Assembly: GCA_018057705.1 (NCBI GenBank)
Contig: JAGPDF010000002.1
Coordinates: 26,918-90,917 of the forward strand
Length of the DNA stretch: 64,000 nucleotides
Source: Thermoanaerobaculia bacterium
GTDB taxonomy: Bacteria > Acidobacteriota > Thermoanaerobaculia > Multivoradales > JAGPDF01
Reading direction: 5' to 3'
A model generated the notes under the pieces. The model was not told the DNA's origin. It made no database searches and worked only from the letters and a program-made list of their open reading frames with translations. The translations under genes and the position numbers were made by a program. Positions within the stretch are counted from its first letter, which is position 1. Every line of letters starts with the position of its first letter. Of the stretch, positions 8,355-17,023 are shown in pieces.

Positions 8355-9766
8355 GCGTTCGCGTCCGGCCGTACCTCTTCTACGACGTCGCGGTGACGAT
8401 CTGTTCGGTCTGCTACCGCAAGCTCGAGGGCAAGATCGTCTTCGAGGAGGGCTCGGTGTTCCTGCTCAAGAGGTGTCCCGAGCACGGCGCCGAGAAGGTC
8501 CTGGTGGCCGACGACGTCGAGTACTACCGGCGCTGCCGCGAGGTCTTCATCAAGCCGCCCGAGATGCCGGCGCGCTACAACACGCCGGTGAAGTGGGGCT
8601 GCCCCTACGACTGCGGTCTGTGCACCGACCACGAGCAGCACTCGTGCCTGTCGATCGTCGAGATCTGCGACGCCTGCAATCTCGCCTGTCCGATCTGCTA
8701 CGCCGAGAGCGGGCCGCACCGGCCGCTCTTCCGGCCGCTCGCGCAGATCGAGCGCATGCTCGACGCCGTGGTACGCAACGAAGGCGAGCCCGACGTGGTT
8801 CAGATCTCGGGCGGCGAGCCGACGATCCACCCCGAGTTCTTCGAGATCCTCGACGCCGCACGGCGCCGGCCGATCCGGCATCTCATGGTGAACACCAACG
8901 GCATCCGCATCGCCGAAGACGAGGCGTTCGCTCGGCGCCTCGCGGAGTACCGGCCGGCGTTCGAGATCTATCTCCAGTTCGACTCGCTGCGCGCGGCGCC
9001 GCTCAAGGCTCTGCGCGGCGCCGACCTGCGGCGCATCCGCGAGCAGGCGCTCGAGCGGCTGAACCGGCTCGACATCTCGACGACGCTGGTGGTGACGGTC
9101 GAGAAGGGCGTGAACGACGACGAGCTCGGCGAGATCGTCGAGTTCGCCCTGGCCCAGCCCTGCGTGCGCGGGGTGACGTTCCAGCCGGTGCAGTCGGCGG
9201 GGCGGCTCGAGGGGTTCGATCCGGCGAAGCACCGCCTCACCCTGACCGAGGTGCGCCGCCGGATCCTGGAACAGAGCTCGCGCTTCCAGCCCGAGGACCT
9301 GATCCCCGTGCCCTGCCATCCCGACGCGCTCGCCATGGCCTATGCGCTCAAGCTCGGCGGCGAAGTCGTGCCGCTTACCGGCATGATCGACCCGCAGATC
9401 CTCATCGAAGGAGCGCGGAACTCGATCGTCTACGAGCGCGACCCGGCAGTGCGCGAAGGTCTCTTCAAGCTCTTCGCGACCAACCACTCCCCGGAGTCGA
9501 GTGCCGGCACCCTCAAGGACCTCCTCTGCTGCCTGCCGACGGTGGCGGTGCCGCCCGAGCTCTCGTACGCCAACCTCTTCCGCATCCTCATCGTCCAGTT
9601 CATCGACGCCCACGCCTTCGACGTGCGCTCGGTGAAGAAGAGCTGCATCCACTTCGTCCACCCCGACGACGGCCGCCTGATCCCCTTCGACACCTACAAC
9701 CTCTTCTACCGCGATCAGCTCGAGAGCACGCGCCTGGAGGCGCTGCGTGCCGCGGCAATCCGCTAG
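8351..9766 (+). CDS. Radical SAM enzyme of the Tes/MJ0619 (tetraether lipid synthase-like) family
   Basis: A 471-residue radical SAM protein. The canonical Cx3Cx2C cluster ligands are C109, C113 and C116 (CNLACPICYAES), followed by the SAM-binding ISGGEPT. Before them is a cysteine-rich N-terminus: a CxxC at C18/C21, then RCPEHG (C42), GCPYDCGLC (C84, C88, C91) and a Cys at C99. This extra-cluster pattern, with CPEHG and DCGLCxxHxQHxCL, is characteristic of the MJ0619/Tes family. Tes joins two lipid tails through sp3 C-C bonds to make membrane-spanning lipids in archaea, and homologues occur in bacteria. Acidobacteriota make iso-diabolic acid and related membrane-spanning lipids, so this role fits. 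The start overlaps the upstream membrane-protein stop (ATGA). The radical SAM call is secure; the lipid role is inferred. Confidence 0.8.
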   Translation: MSVRVRPYLFYDVAVTICSVCYRKLEGKIVFEEGSVFLLKRCPEHGAEKVLVADDVEYYRRCREVFIKPPEMPARYNTPVKWGCPYDCGLCTDHEQHSCLSIVEICDACNLACPICYAESGPHRPLFRPLAQIERMLDAVVRNEGEPDVVQISGGEPTIHPEFFEILDAARRRPIRHLMVNTNGIRIAEDEAFARRLAEYRPAFEIYLQFDSLRAAPLKALRGADLRRIREQALERLNRLDISTTLVVTVEKGVNDDELGEIVEFALAQPCVRGVTFQPVQSAGRLEGFDPAKHRLTLTEVRRRILEQSSRFQPEDLIPVPCHPDALAMAYALKLGGEVVPLTGMIDPQILIEGARNSIVYERDPAVREGLFKLFATNHSPESSAGTLKDLLCCLPTVAVPPELSYANLFRILIVQFIDAHAFDVRSVKKSCIHFVHPDDGRLIPFDTYNLFYRDQLESTRLEALRAAAIR

Positions 9767-9830
9767 CGGCGCTCCGCGCCGCAGAGGTCCGGCCGAGGTC
9801 CGATAGCCGCGCTCCGCGCCGCCGAGGTCC
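9761..9830. repeat. Pair of imperfect 30-bp direct repeats
   Basis: Bases 9761-9790 and 9801-9830 match at 27 of 30 positions and share the core GCTCCGCGCC. The period is 40 bp. The first copy begins at the last codons of the radical SAM gene. This is probably a local slippage duplication. No function is evident. Confidence 0.7.
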
Positions 9831-9852
9831 GCTTGCCGCTCCCGAGGCGGCA

Positions 9853-9882
9853 TTGGAACCCCCCCCTGGTTTGCTTTATGCA
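9853..9882 (+). promoter_or_regulatory. Candidate sigma-70-type promoter of the outer-membrane protein gene
   Basis: TTGGAA (9853-9858) and TATGCA (9877-9882) are separated by 18 bp. An AAGGAGAG ribosome site at 9901 and the ATG at 9914 follow. Spacing is acceptable and the sequence is locally AT-richer than its surroundings. This is a sequence prediction only. Confidence 0.35.
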
Positions 9883-9913
9883 TGGTCGTAGGACACCCGA
9901 AAGGAGAGTCTCC

Positions 9914-10468
9914 ATGCGCCCTCGCTTGCCCTCTTGCGCCGTCGCCCTGATTCTCATCTCTTCGCTTCCCGCCGTCGGACAAGAAGAGAGCTTCGAAGCC
10001 TCGGTCTTCGTCGAGCCCGGGGGCTCCTACTCGGAGGACGATGGACTCGATCTCGACACCGGGCTGGGCGTGGGCGCGGGCGTCGGCTGGCGCTTCGCCC
10101 AGCACTGGACGGCCGAAGCGCGCTTTACCCTCTACGACCCTGAGTCTGGCGACGCCGAGTCCTATCAACTCGGATTGCGCTACGCCTTCGGCGACACGGA
10201 TGCGCGCTGGCGCCCGTTCGTGACGGGCGGCGTGCATCTTGGTCAGCGCGAGTTCCGGCGCGAGGTCGTTTGCGTCGCCGGACCCTGCCCGGATCTCGAG
10301 CAGAGCTACGACGACACTGGGCTCTTCGCCGGCGGCGGAGTCGACTGGCAGCTGAACAAGTGGTTCGCCCTGCGCTTCGAGGGCCGCCTACTGGTCTACG
10401 ACTCCGAGCTCTCCGACGACATCGAGGAGGATCTCGATCTGAACGCGGGCGTCGTCTTCCGGTTCTGA
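9914..10468 (+). CDS. Outer-membrane beta-barrel protein
   Basis: A 184-residue secreted protein with an N-terminal signal peptide (MRPRLPSCAVALILISSLPA, cleavage near AVG-QE). The body has alternating hydrophobic and polar strands typical of small OmpA/OmpX-like barrels, and the chain ends in the barrel-type aromatic terminus VVFRF. A two-Cys segment (VCVAGPCPDL) probably forms a disulfide in one external loop. ATG 9914 is preceded by AAGGAGAG at good spacing, so the longer frame from 9833 is not needed. The barrel implies a diderm envelope. The specific role is unknown. Confidence 0.78.
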   Translation: MRPRLPSCAVALILISSLPAVGQEESFEASVFVEPGGSYSEDDGLDLDTGLGVGAGVGWRFAQHWTAEARFTLYDPESGDAESYQLGLRYAFGDTDARWRPFVTGGVHLGQREFRREVVCVAGPCPDLEQSYDDTGLFAGGGVDWQLNKWFALRFEGRLLVYDSELSDDIEEDLDLNAGVVFRF

Positions 10469-10537
10469 ACCGCCAGTTGAGCTTCGCCAGCGCCGGGCTT
10501 CTCGTCGCGTCGCCTTCGATGCTAGCCTCCCGGGTCC

Positions 10538-12364
10538 ATGAAGACTGCCCCCGAGACGACGGTGATCGCAGCGCTCGAACGCGCGGCGAGAGAGTTCGGC
10601 GAGCGCCCGGCGCAGGCCCACCGCACAGCCGACGGCTGGGTGACGACGTCGTGGCGCGACTATTGCGACCAGATCTTCTGTGCCGCGGCCGGATTCGTGG
10701 AGCTCGGGGTGGTTCCGGGAACGGGCCTCGCCATTCTCTCGGCGAACCGGCCCGAGTGGGCGATCGCCGATCTCGCCGCGATCGCGGCGGGGGCGATCCC
10801 TACCGGCATCTTCGTCACCAACACTCCGGAGCAATGTGCCTACGTCCTGGATCACACCGAGGCGACGGTCGCGGTCGCCGACAATTCCGAGGCGTTGGCG
10901 AAGCTCCTCGCGGCACGCGGCGGGGCGCCACGCCTGCGGACCATCGTCCTCTTCGACGAGGGTGAGGTCGAGACGTCGGCCGCAACGGCCGCCACCGCAG
11001 GACACCCGGAGATCGTCACCTGGCGCCGGCTGCTCGAGCTGGGGGCGGCGGCCGGGAAGAAGATCGTCGCGGACCGCCTGGCGGAGCAACGGCCCGACGA
11101 TGTGGCGACGCTCATCTACACCTCGGGTACGACGGGCTCGCCGAAGGGCGTCGAGCTGACCCATCGCAACCTCGTCTGGACGGCCTGGTGCGGCGCCCAC
11201 GAAACGATCCGCATGAACCCGGAGGATCGCCAGCTCTCCTACCTGCCGCTGGCGCATATCGCCGAGCAGATGCTGACGCTCCACCTGCCGCTGCAGCATG
11301 GCGGCTGCACTTTTTACGTTGCCGCGCTCGATCGCGTTCCGGAGGCGCTGCGCGAGGTCCGGCCGACGATTTTCTTCGCCGTTCCGCGGGTCTGGGAGAA
11401 GCTCCAGTCGGCGGTCGAGAAGGCGAGCAGTGAGGCGCCGCCGCTGCGTCGGCGACTCCTCTCGTGGGCGCGCCGCAAGGCGCTCGCCGCGGGCTACGCC
11501 GCGCAGCGCGGCGAAGCGGTCGGCTTCGGCGCGGCGCTCGCCGATCGCCTCGTGCTGGGCAAGGTGCGCGCCAAGCTCGGACTTCATCGCGTCCGCCACG
11601 CGGCCTCGGCGGCGGCGCCGATCTCGCTCGGCACGCTCGAGTTCTTCCTCTCGCTGGGCGTGCCGATCTTCGAGATCTACGGTCTGTCCGAAACCTCGGG
11701 ACCGGGCACGATCTCGACGCCGGGCCGCTTCCGCACCGGCTCGGTCGGCCCCGCGATGCCCGGAGTCGAGATCCGCCTGGCCGCGGACGGCGAGATCCAG
11801 ATGCGCGGTCCGAACATCTTCCGCGGCTATCGCAAAGACCCGCAGGCGACCGCGTCGGCGATCGACGCCGACGGCTGGTTTCACACCGGCGACATCGGCG
11901 AGCTCTCGCAAGACGGCTTCCTGCGCATCACCGACCGCAAGAAGGAGCTGCTCGTCACCTCGGGCGGCAAGAAGATCGCCCCGGCGCCGATCGAGAACCG
12001 GTTGCGCGAGATCGAAGGGGTGGCCCACGCCGTCCTCCTGGGCGAGCAGCGCAACTACGTCGCGGCGCTCCTCACCCTCGATCCGACGGCGCTTCCGACC
12101 CTCGCAGGGCGCCTCGGTTCTCCCGCCCGATCGATCGTCGATGGCGCCCGCTGCCCGCTGCTGCGAGCCTTCTTCGGAAGCGAGATCGAGCGCGTCAATG
12201 GAGAGCTCGCGCGCTACGAATCGGTGCGCAAGTTCGAGGTGCTGCCGACGGAGTTCACGGTCGACGGCGGCGAGCTCACCCCGACCCTCAAGCTGAAGCG
12301 CAAGGTCGTGCGTCAGAAATTCGCCGCCAGAATCGAGGAGATCTACTCGCAGGGAGCTGGCTGA
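10538..12364 (+). CDS. Long-chain acyl-CoA synthetase (AMP-forming)
   Basis: A 608-residue adenylate-forming ligase that would activate fatty acids to acyl-CoA with ATP. The P-loop-like motif TLIYTSGTTGSPKGVELTHR, the A5 motif YGLSETSG, and the C-terminal hinge region GWFHTGDIGELSQDGFL with ITDRKKELLVTSGGKKIAP are all intact. The C-terminus KLKRKVVRQKFAARIEEIY is typical of the eukaryote-like FAA/FadD15 branch. It lies downstream of the beta-barrel gene and converges on the TMTC-like gene. A decayed copy of its 3' end is found at 17024-17108. The natural chain length is unknown. Confidence 0.92.
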   Translation: MKTAPETTVIAALERAAREFGERPAQAHRTADGWVTTSWRDYCDQIFCAAAGFVELGVVPGTGLAILSANRPEWAIADLAAIAAGAIPTGIFVTNTPEQCAYVLDHTEATVAVADNSEALAKLLAARGGAPRLRTIVLFDEGEVETSAATAATAGHPEIVTWRRLLELGAAAGKKIVADRLAEQRPDDVATLIYTSGTTGSPKGVELTHRNLVWTAWCGAHETIRMNPEDRQLSYLPLAHIAEQMLTLHLPLQHGGCTFYVAALDRVPEALREVRPTIFFAVPRVWEKLQSAVEKASSEAPPLRRRLLSWARRKALAAGYAAQRGEAVGFGAALADRLVLGKVRAKLGLHRVRHAASAAAPISLGTLEFFLSLGVPIFEIYGLSETSGPGTISTPGRFRTGSVGPAMPGVEIRLAADGEIQMRGPNIFRGYRKDPQATASAIDADGWFHTGDIGELSQDGFLRITDRKKELLVTSGGKKIAPAPIENRLREIEGVAHAVLLGEQRNYVAALLTLDPTALPTLAGRLGSPARSIVDGARCPLLRAFFGSEIERVNGELARYESVRKFEVLPTEFTVDGGELTPTLKLKRKVVRQKFAARIEEIYSQGAG

Positions 12365-12436
12365 GCCGCCGGGCCCGGCCTGCGGGTCGCCGAGAATACC
12401 GCCTCCACCTCGATGTCCGGGGCCGCGCCCGGAAGA

Positions 12437-14359
12437 TCATGGCTGAACGGTGCCGCCCGGGTTCGACGCGCGGAGTCGCTGGGCTGCCGCGAGCTCCCTG
12501 GCCGCGCCGGCCTCGTCGCCGATCTCCGCCAGCGCCAAACTGAGGTTCTGGTGGGCCTTGGCATTCGTGGGCGCCAGTCGAATGGCCTCCCGCAGCAGCT
12601 CGATCCCCTCGGTCATCCGCCCTGCGCGGAGCATCGCGAGCGCGAGGTTGTTGTGCGCCGGCGACGAGCTGCGATCGAGCGTCAGGGTCTCCCTGAAAAC
12701 ACCGATGGCATCCTCATGCCGGCCGAGCGCGAGCAGCCCCTGCCCCAGGCTGTTGCGAAGCGCGACCGCGCTCGGCGCGGCCGCGACCGCCGCCGTGAGC
12801 TCGCGCACCGCTTCCTCCTTGCGTCCGAGCTCGAGCAGGCAGTTGCCCAGGCTCCCGCGGGTGTAGGCGTCCGCCGGCTGCAAGCGCAGCGCAGTCTCGA
12901 GGGACTCGATGGCGGCTGCGTACTCCCGACGCTCGCCGAGCCGCACCCCGAGCGCGGCGTGGGCAGGCGCGTACTCGGGCCCGCGGGCGATCGCTTCGTG
13001 GTAGTGGCGCATCGCCTCACCGCTGCGACCCGCCTCGTGCAGCGCGTTGGCGAGGTTCAACTGTGCGATGGGGCTCTCCGGCTCGCCCGTGACCGTCGCG
13101 CGCCACAGCGTCACCGAATCCCGCCAGATCTGCTGTTGATTCCACGTCAGGACTGCTGAGGTACCCAGTGCGATCGCGATCCCCCCCGCGGCGAGGAGTC
13201 GAGAGCGGCGGCCACCCGCGGACACCTCGCCGATCAGGCAGACGGCCGCGAGGGCAAGGCCCAGAGTCGGAAGGTAGGTGTAGCGATCCGCGGAGCGCTG
13301 GACACCGACCTGCACCAGGCCGAGGACCGGAACGAGAAGGCCGGCGAAAGCGAGACCACCGACGGCGAGGTACGGGCGCTTGCGCCACTGCCAGACGGCG
13401 ACGGCTGCCAGTCCGAGCAGGACAGCGACGGCCGAGGCGAGGGCCGCGCCGGAGGCGCCGTGCGGCAGATAGTGCGGATGGGTGTAGAGCGGCAGCAGCG
13501 TTCCGGGTGCCGGCCAGAGAGTCTTGGCGAGGTAGGCAGCGAGAGCCACCGGGGCGGCAGCGAGACGCTCGCCAACGCCGATGAGGTCGAGAGCCCGGAC
13601 CGCTTCACCGCGCGCCTGCGCCACGTAAGTGACCACGGACGACGCGGCGGCGAGCAGGAGAAGCGGAAGCTTCTCCAGCAGGACCCGGTGATCGGGACGC
13701 GGCCACCGTAGGCGCTCGAACGGCCATACGTCGAGCAGGAGCAGCAGGAAGGGCAGCGTGACCGCCATCGGCTTCGAGAGCAGTGCCAGAGTGAAGGCCA
13801 AGGCCACCGCGAGAAGGCTCCCGCGCGCCGGCCGGCGCGCATGGCGTTCATAGGCGAGCAGCGCGAGAAGGACGAAGAAGGAGCACAGCAGGTCCTTGCG
13901 CTCCGAGATCCAGGCGACGTTCTCGACTCGCAGTGGGTGCAGCGCGAAGAGCGCGGCGGCTGCGGCGCTCGGCCAGAAGAGGCTGCTGAGGCGATGCAGG
14001 AGGAGGAGCAGGAGCAGCCCGTTCGCAGCATGCAGCAGGACGCTCGTCCGGTGGTGGCCGCGAGGCTCCAGCCCATAGAGCTCGCGATCGAGGGCGTGCG
14101 ACATCCAGGTCAAGGGGTGCCAGTTGGCGGCGTCGAACGTGGTGAAGGCCCAGACGAGGGTCGAGGTGTCGAGGTTGCCGACGTGCGGGTTGCGCACGAC
14201 GTAGATCCCGTCGTCCCAGTCGACGAAACCGTTGTCCAGAACGGGCAGGTAGACCCCCAGGATGGTGAGCGCCAGGAGGCCGTAGACGACGCTTCGAGCT
14301 GCCCGTGGAGGTGCGGGCGGCGCGGATCTCTGGCTGCTGGGCGGCTGGCGCGATGCCAT
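12437..14359 (-). CDS. TMTC-like polytopic membrane protein with C-terminal TPRs
   Basis: A 640-residue protein. The N-terminal 400 residues hold about ten membrane helices with the family blocks DWDDGIYVVRNPHV, NWHPLTWMSHALDRELYG and LHPLRVENVAWISERKD. These resemble eukaryotic TMTC O-mannosyltransferases and many bacterial membrane-TPR proteins. Residues 430-635 contain about six TPR units. The acidic DWDD motif after the first helix fits a GT-C glycosyltransferase using a polyprenyl-phosphate sugar, but activity is inferred. Its ATG shares one base with the stop of the upstream parvulin gene (TGATG), indicating a coupled operon. It converges on the acyl-CoA synthetase gene. Confidence 0.75.
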   Translation of the reverse strand: MASRQPPSSQRSAPPAPPRAARSVVYGLLALTILGVYLPVLDNGFVDWDDGIYVVRNPHVGNLDTSTLVWAFTTFDAANWHPLTWMSHALDRELYGLEPRGHHRTSVLLHAANGLLLLLLLHRLSSLFWPSAAAAALFALHPLRVENVAWISERKDLLCSFFVLLALLAYERHARRPARGSLLAVALAFTLALLSKPMAVTLPFLLLLLDVWPFERLRWPRPDHRVLLEKLPLLLLAAASSVVTYVAQARGEAVRALDLIGVGERLAAAPVALAAYLAKTLWPAPGTLLPLYTHPHYLPHGASGAALASAVAVLLGLAAVAVWQWRKRPYLAVGGLAFAGLLVPVLGLVQVGVQRSADRYTYLPTLGLALAAVCLIGEVSAGGRRSRLLAAGGIAIALGTSAVLTWNQQQIWRDSVTLWRATVTGEPESPIAQLNLANALHEAGRSGEAMRHYHEAIARGPEYAPAHAALGVRLGERREYAAAIESLETALRLQPADAYTRGSLGNCLLELGRKEEAVRELTAAVAAAPSAVALRNSLGQGLLALGRHEDAIGVFRETLTLDRSSSPAHNNLALAMLRAGRMTEGIELLREAIRLAPTNAKAHQNLSLALAEIGDEAGAARELAAAQRLRASNPGGTVQP

Positions 14360-16083
14360 CAGCGGGGGGCGTCGAGAATCACCAGGCCGAGCTCGTCGAG
14401 GTAGTCCGCGCGCAGGTCGCGCCCGATGACCGGCGCCCGGCTGACGAGGAACTGCTCCATCACTTCGGCGCGCAGGGTCGCGAAATCGGCATCGGAGGCC
14501 GGCTCGACCGCCTCGACGCGCGCCACGAGATAGGCGATCGGTTCGTCGCGGAGGCGCCGGTCGTCATAAGCCTCGACCAGGAGGGGCGCGCTCACCAGCC
14601 CGACCGGCAGCGCGAAGAGGGCCCCCGGCAGCCGGGGGCCGGCCCAGAGCGCGAGCTCGCGCTCCTCGACCCAGCCAAGGTCGCCATCCTCGAAGCGACT
14701 CGGGTCGTGCGACAGACGGCGCGCCTCGAGGGCGAGGTCGGCCTCTCCAGCCCGCACCCTTCGCGCCACGAGATCGAGGTCGTCGAACAGGGCGTTCGCG
14801 GCGGCGGGCACTGCGATCGGCACGAGGAGTCCCCGCAGTCGCCGGCGTTCGGGGCGCTCGAAAAGCGCCTTCTCGCGGACGAAGTACGCCGCCAGCTCCT
14901 CCTCCGGGAGATTCGCAGCGAGCTCGGCGAGGCGACGTTTCCGGGCCGAAACGAAGAGCGCCGCCTGGCGGGCGCGCTCGAGCCGGGCTGCCGGGCCGGG
15001 CTCGCTGGCCAGGCCTTCGCGGCGCGCCGCGTGCAGCAGCAGCGCCCGCCCGACGTCCGCCTCGAGGAGCGAGCGCAGGCTCGTCGTTCGGCGCTCGATG
15101 AAGGCCAGCGACCGCCAGCGCGCCTGGATCTCGCCGAGCCGGATAGCGCGCCCGGCGAGAGCAAAGAGCAGATCGTCCGGAGCGGCGCCGGGCTGCTCGA
15201 GGCGTTCGGGATGGAAGTCGGCGCCCGAGCCCAGCAGGAGGTCGTCGAAGGCGTGGCGGATCGCGGCGGCGACCGCGCGCTGCTCGAGATCGGCGCGCAC
15301 CGCGGCCGCGAGCGCCGTGGTGTCGGGAGGGGGCGGCGCCGGCAGCCGTTCCTCGAGACGGAAAAGATGCAGGCCCGTCGAGGTGACCAGAACCTCCGAC
15401 ACCTCGCCGACCTCGAGGAGCGCGAGCGGACCGGAGAGTGCAGGTTCGAGGTCCGGGAGGGCGAGCGGCGCGACGAGACCGTCGAAGACAGCGGTCTGGG
15501 AGTCGGACCGCTGCCGGGCCAGGAGGCGGAAGTCGCCACCCGCCAGGACCTCGCCGCGGATCGCGCGCATCTCCTCTGCGATGCTCCGACGCTCCTCGGC
15601 GCTGGCATGCGCCGGCGTGCGCTTGAAGATCTGCCTCAGACGCAGACGTTCGGCTCCGGGCCTCGCTGCGAGATGGGCCGCGACGGCGGCGGTGACCTCC
15701 GCCTCCGAGACCGCCACCGAGGCCCGCGCCGCCACCTCCAATCGTGCCCGCCTCTCGCCGGCGAGAATCTCCTCCTCCCTGAGGGCCAGGTCGACGCGCA
15801 GCGCACTCGCCTCCGCCGGCGGGAGGAGCAGCGCCTCGGCCTCGGTGGCCCTCACGACCAGAAGGTCCTCGATCTGCCGCCGCCGGACGGCGGGAGAGGG
15901 CACCGACACCTCGAGACCGAGCTCGCGCAGGAACCGGTCGAGCTCGGTGGCCGTGACGTCGCCGAGGCGCGAATGGGCCACGACGCGCCCGCCGGGGGAC
16001 AGTGTCGCGCAACCGGTCGCAAGCGAACCGAGCAGCAGGGTCAGGCAGATCAGCGGGAGTCGGGATCTCATGGCAAGTGGCAT
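14359..16083 (-). CDS. Parvulin-type peptidyl-prolyl isomerase lipoprotein
   Basis: A 574-residue predicted lipoprotein. The signal peptide ends in the lipobox LATGC, so the mature protein is probably anchored in an outer-leaflet or periplasmic membrane. Two regions resemble SurA/PpiC rotamase domains. The first, around 145-250, has LRLRQIFKRTP at its start and a GLHLFRLEER end. The second, around 425-530, has LRGLLVPI, FEDGDLGWVEE and an IAYLVARVE end. Both are divergent, so chaperone activity may dominate over isomerase activity. Start 16083 or 16071 (a second Met) both give a workable signal peptide. It is translationally linked to the TMTC-like gene downstream. Confidence 0.78.
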   Translation of the reverse strand: MPLAMRSRLPLICLTLLLGSLATGCATLSPGGRVVAHSRLGDVTATELDRFLRELGLEVSVPSPAVRRRQIEDLLVVRATEAEALLLPPAEASALRVDLALREEEILAGERRARLEVAARASVAVSEAEVTAAVAAHLAARPGAERLRLRQIFKRTPAHASAEERRSIAEEMRAIRGEVLAGGDFRLLARQRSDSQTAVFDGLVAPLALPDLEPALSGPLALLEVGEVSEVLVTSTGLHLFRLEERLPAPPPPDTTALAAAVRADLEQRAVAAAIRHAFDDLLLGSGADFHPERLEQPGAAPDDLLFALAGRAIRLGEIQARWRSLAFIERRTTSLRSLLEADVGRALLLHAARREGLASEPGPAARLERARQAALFVSARKRRLAELAANLPEEELAAYFVREKALFERPERRRLRGLLVPIAVPAAANALFDDLDLVARRVRAGEADLALEARRLSHDPSRFEDGDLGWVEERELALWAGPRLPGALFALPVGLVSAPLLVEAYDDRRLRDEPIAYLVARVEAVEPASDADFATLRAEVMEQFLVSRAPVIGRDLRADYLDELGLVILDAPR

Positions 16084-16156
16084 ACCAGGCCGGAACGAAA
16101 ACGGGCAGCCTCCTCGCGGAGACCGCCCGTCGCGGGAAGTCGTACTTCGTTCCGGT

Positions 16157-16900
16157 TCAGTCGACGCCGAACGACAGCAGCTCGACCGGCGTCACGGTGC
16201 CCGTCGCGCGGACGAGCCAGTTGCCCGCCAACCCGAAGCTGTCGATCGTGCCGAAGAGGCCGGTCGAGGGCACGACGGGCGGCACCGGCGGAGTGCCCGT
16301 GGCGGTCGCCGCGACCCAGGAGCGGCCAGCGGTCGCGGTCTGGTCGATCGCAGCCGGGAAGGTCGATGGGCTGACCCCGGTCGAGATCCAGCGGTCGACG
16401 ACGCCGACCAGCAGGTTGAGAGCCGCCGGGAGTCCGGGTGGCGTCGTCAGGTTGTAGGCGTCGAAGGTCGTCCCGACCTGGGCGATCGTGTCGTTCTCCG
16501 TGTAGACGTGCACGGCGCCGTTCGCGGGATTGGCGTCGTTGTCGGAGTAGATCTCGATCGAAATGGCGTTGCCGACTTGCGGTGGACCGGTCGTCGCCGG
16601 ATCCCAGAAGATCCGCACCTGGTCGATCTGCAGGGGCAGATCGGCAGGAGCGATGTCGAAGCGGTTGAACCACATGAACTGCGTGGCGGTGCCGGTGGCG
16701 GTGGCGTTCAAGCCGATGTTGTTCTCGTTCGTGCCGTCGTCGACCTGGTAGTCGACCGGGCTGCCCTCGGGGGCGTTGGCATTCGAAGGCCCGCCCATAC
16801 CGGGCACGGCGGAGAAGGTCTCGCCAGCGGCGAGAGCCGTCCCGGTGACCGCGAACGAAAGCGCGCCCAGGCAAAACAAGGTCCGGAAAATAGGCTTCAT
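16157..16900 (-). CDS. Secreted protein of unknown function ending in a PVELLSFGVD tail
   Basis: A 247-residue exported protein. A classical signal peptide (MKPIFRTLFCLGALSFAVTG, then TALAAG) is followed by a beta-rich, Asn/Thr-rich body with no Cys pair, consistent with an extracellular domain. The start at 16900 follows a GAGGGGGGA ribosome site. The chain ends with VTPVELLSFGVD. Similar PVELxxFxVE endings recur on secreted proteins of Acidobacteria-like bacteria and recall C-terminal sorting tags. No enzyme motif is visible. It lies about 70 bp upstream of the parvulin gene on the same strand. Confidence 0.7.
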   Translation of the reverse strand: MKPIFRTLFCLGALSFAVTGTALAAGETFSAVPGMGGPSNANAPEGSPVDYQVDDGTNENNIGLNATATGTATQFMWFNRFDIAPADLPLQIDQVRIFWDPATTGPPQVGNAISIEIYSDNDANPANGAVHVYTENDTIAQVGTTFDAYNLTTPPGLPAALNLLVGVVDRWISTGVSPSTFPAAIDQTATAGRSWVAATATGTPPVPPVVPSTGLFGTIDSFGLAGNWLVRATGTVTPVELLSFGVD

Positions 16901-17023
16901 GGGGTCCCCCCTCGGTTGATGGAATGCTGACCGGAGCATTCTCATCCCTGCAGCTCGAACCGTCAAGCCGGCCTTGGCGGCGCCTGCGACGCCTGCCGAA
17001 CGCCTCCAATCGCCGGCGCCGAC
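16901..17023. other. Intergenic stretch without recognised features
   Basis: The first part of a 388-bp gap between the secreted-protein gene and hoxF. It carries the ribosome site of the minus-strand gene. Nothing else was recognised. The rest of the gap holds the acyl-CoA synthetase remnant, the hoxF leader and a leader hairpin. Confidence 0.5.

Noticed and set aside
8338-9891. Overlapping plus-strand frame of 517 codons over the radical SAM gene
   Set aside because: It is Arg/Pro/Ala-rich without motifs and is out of frame with the cysteine-bearing protein.
12368-12379. Palindrome GCCGGGCCCGGC between convergent genes as a terminator
   Set aside because: A 12-bp loopless GC palindrome without T-tail is common at this GC content; not supported as a terminator.
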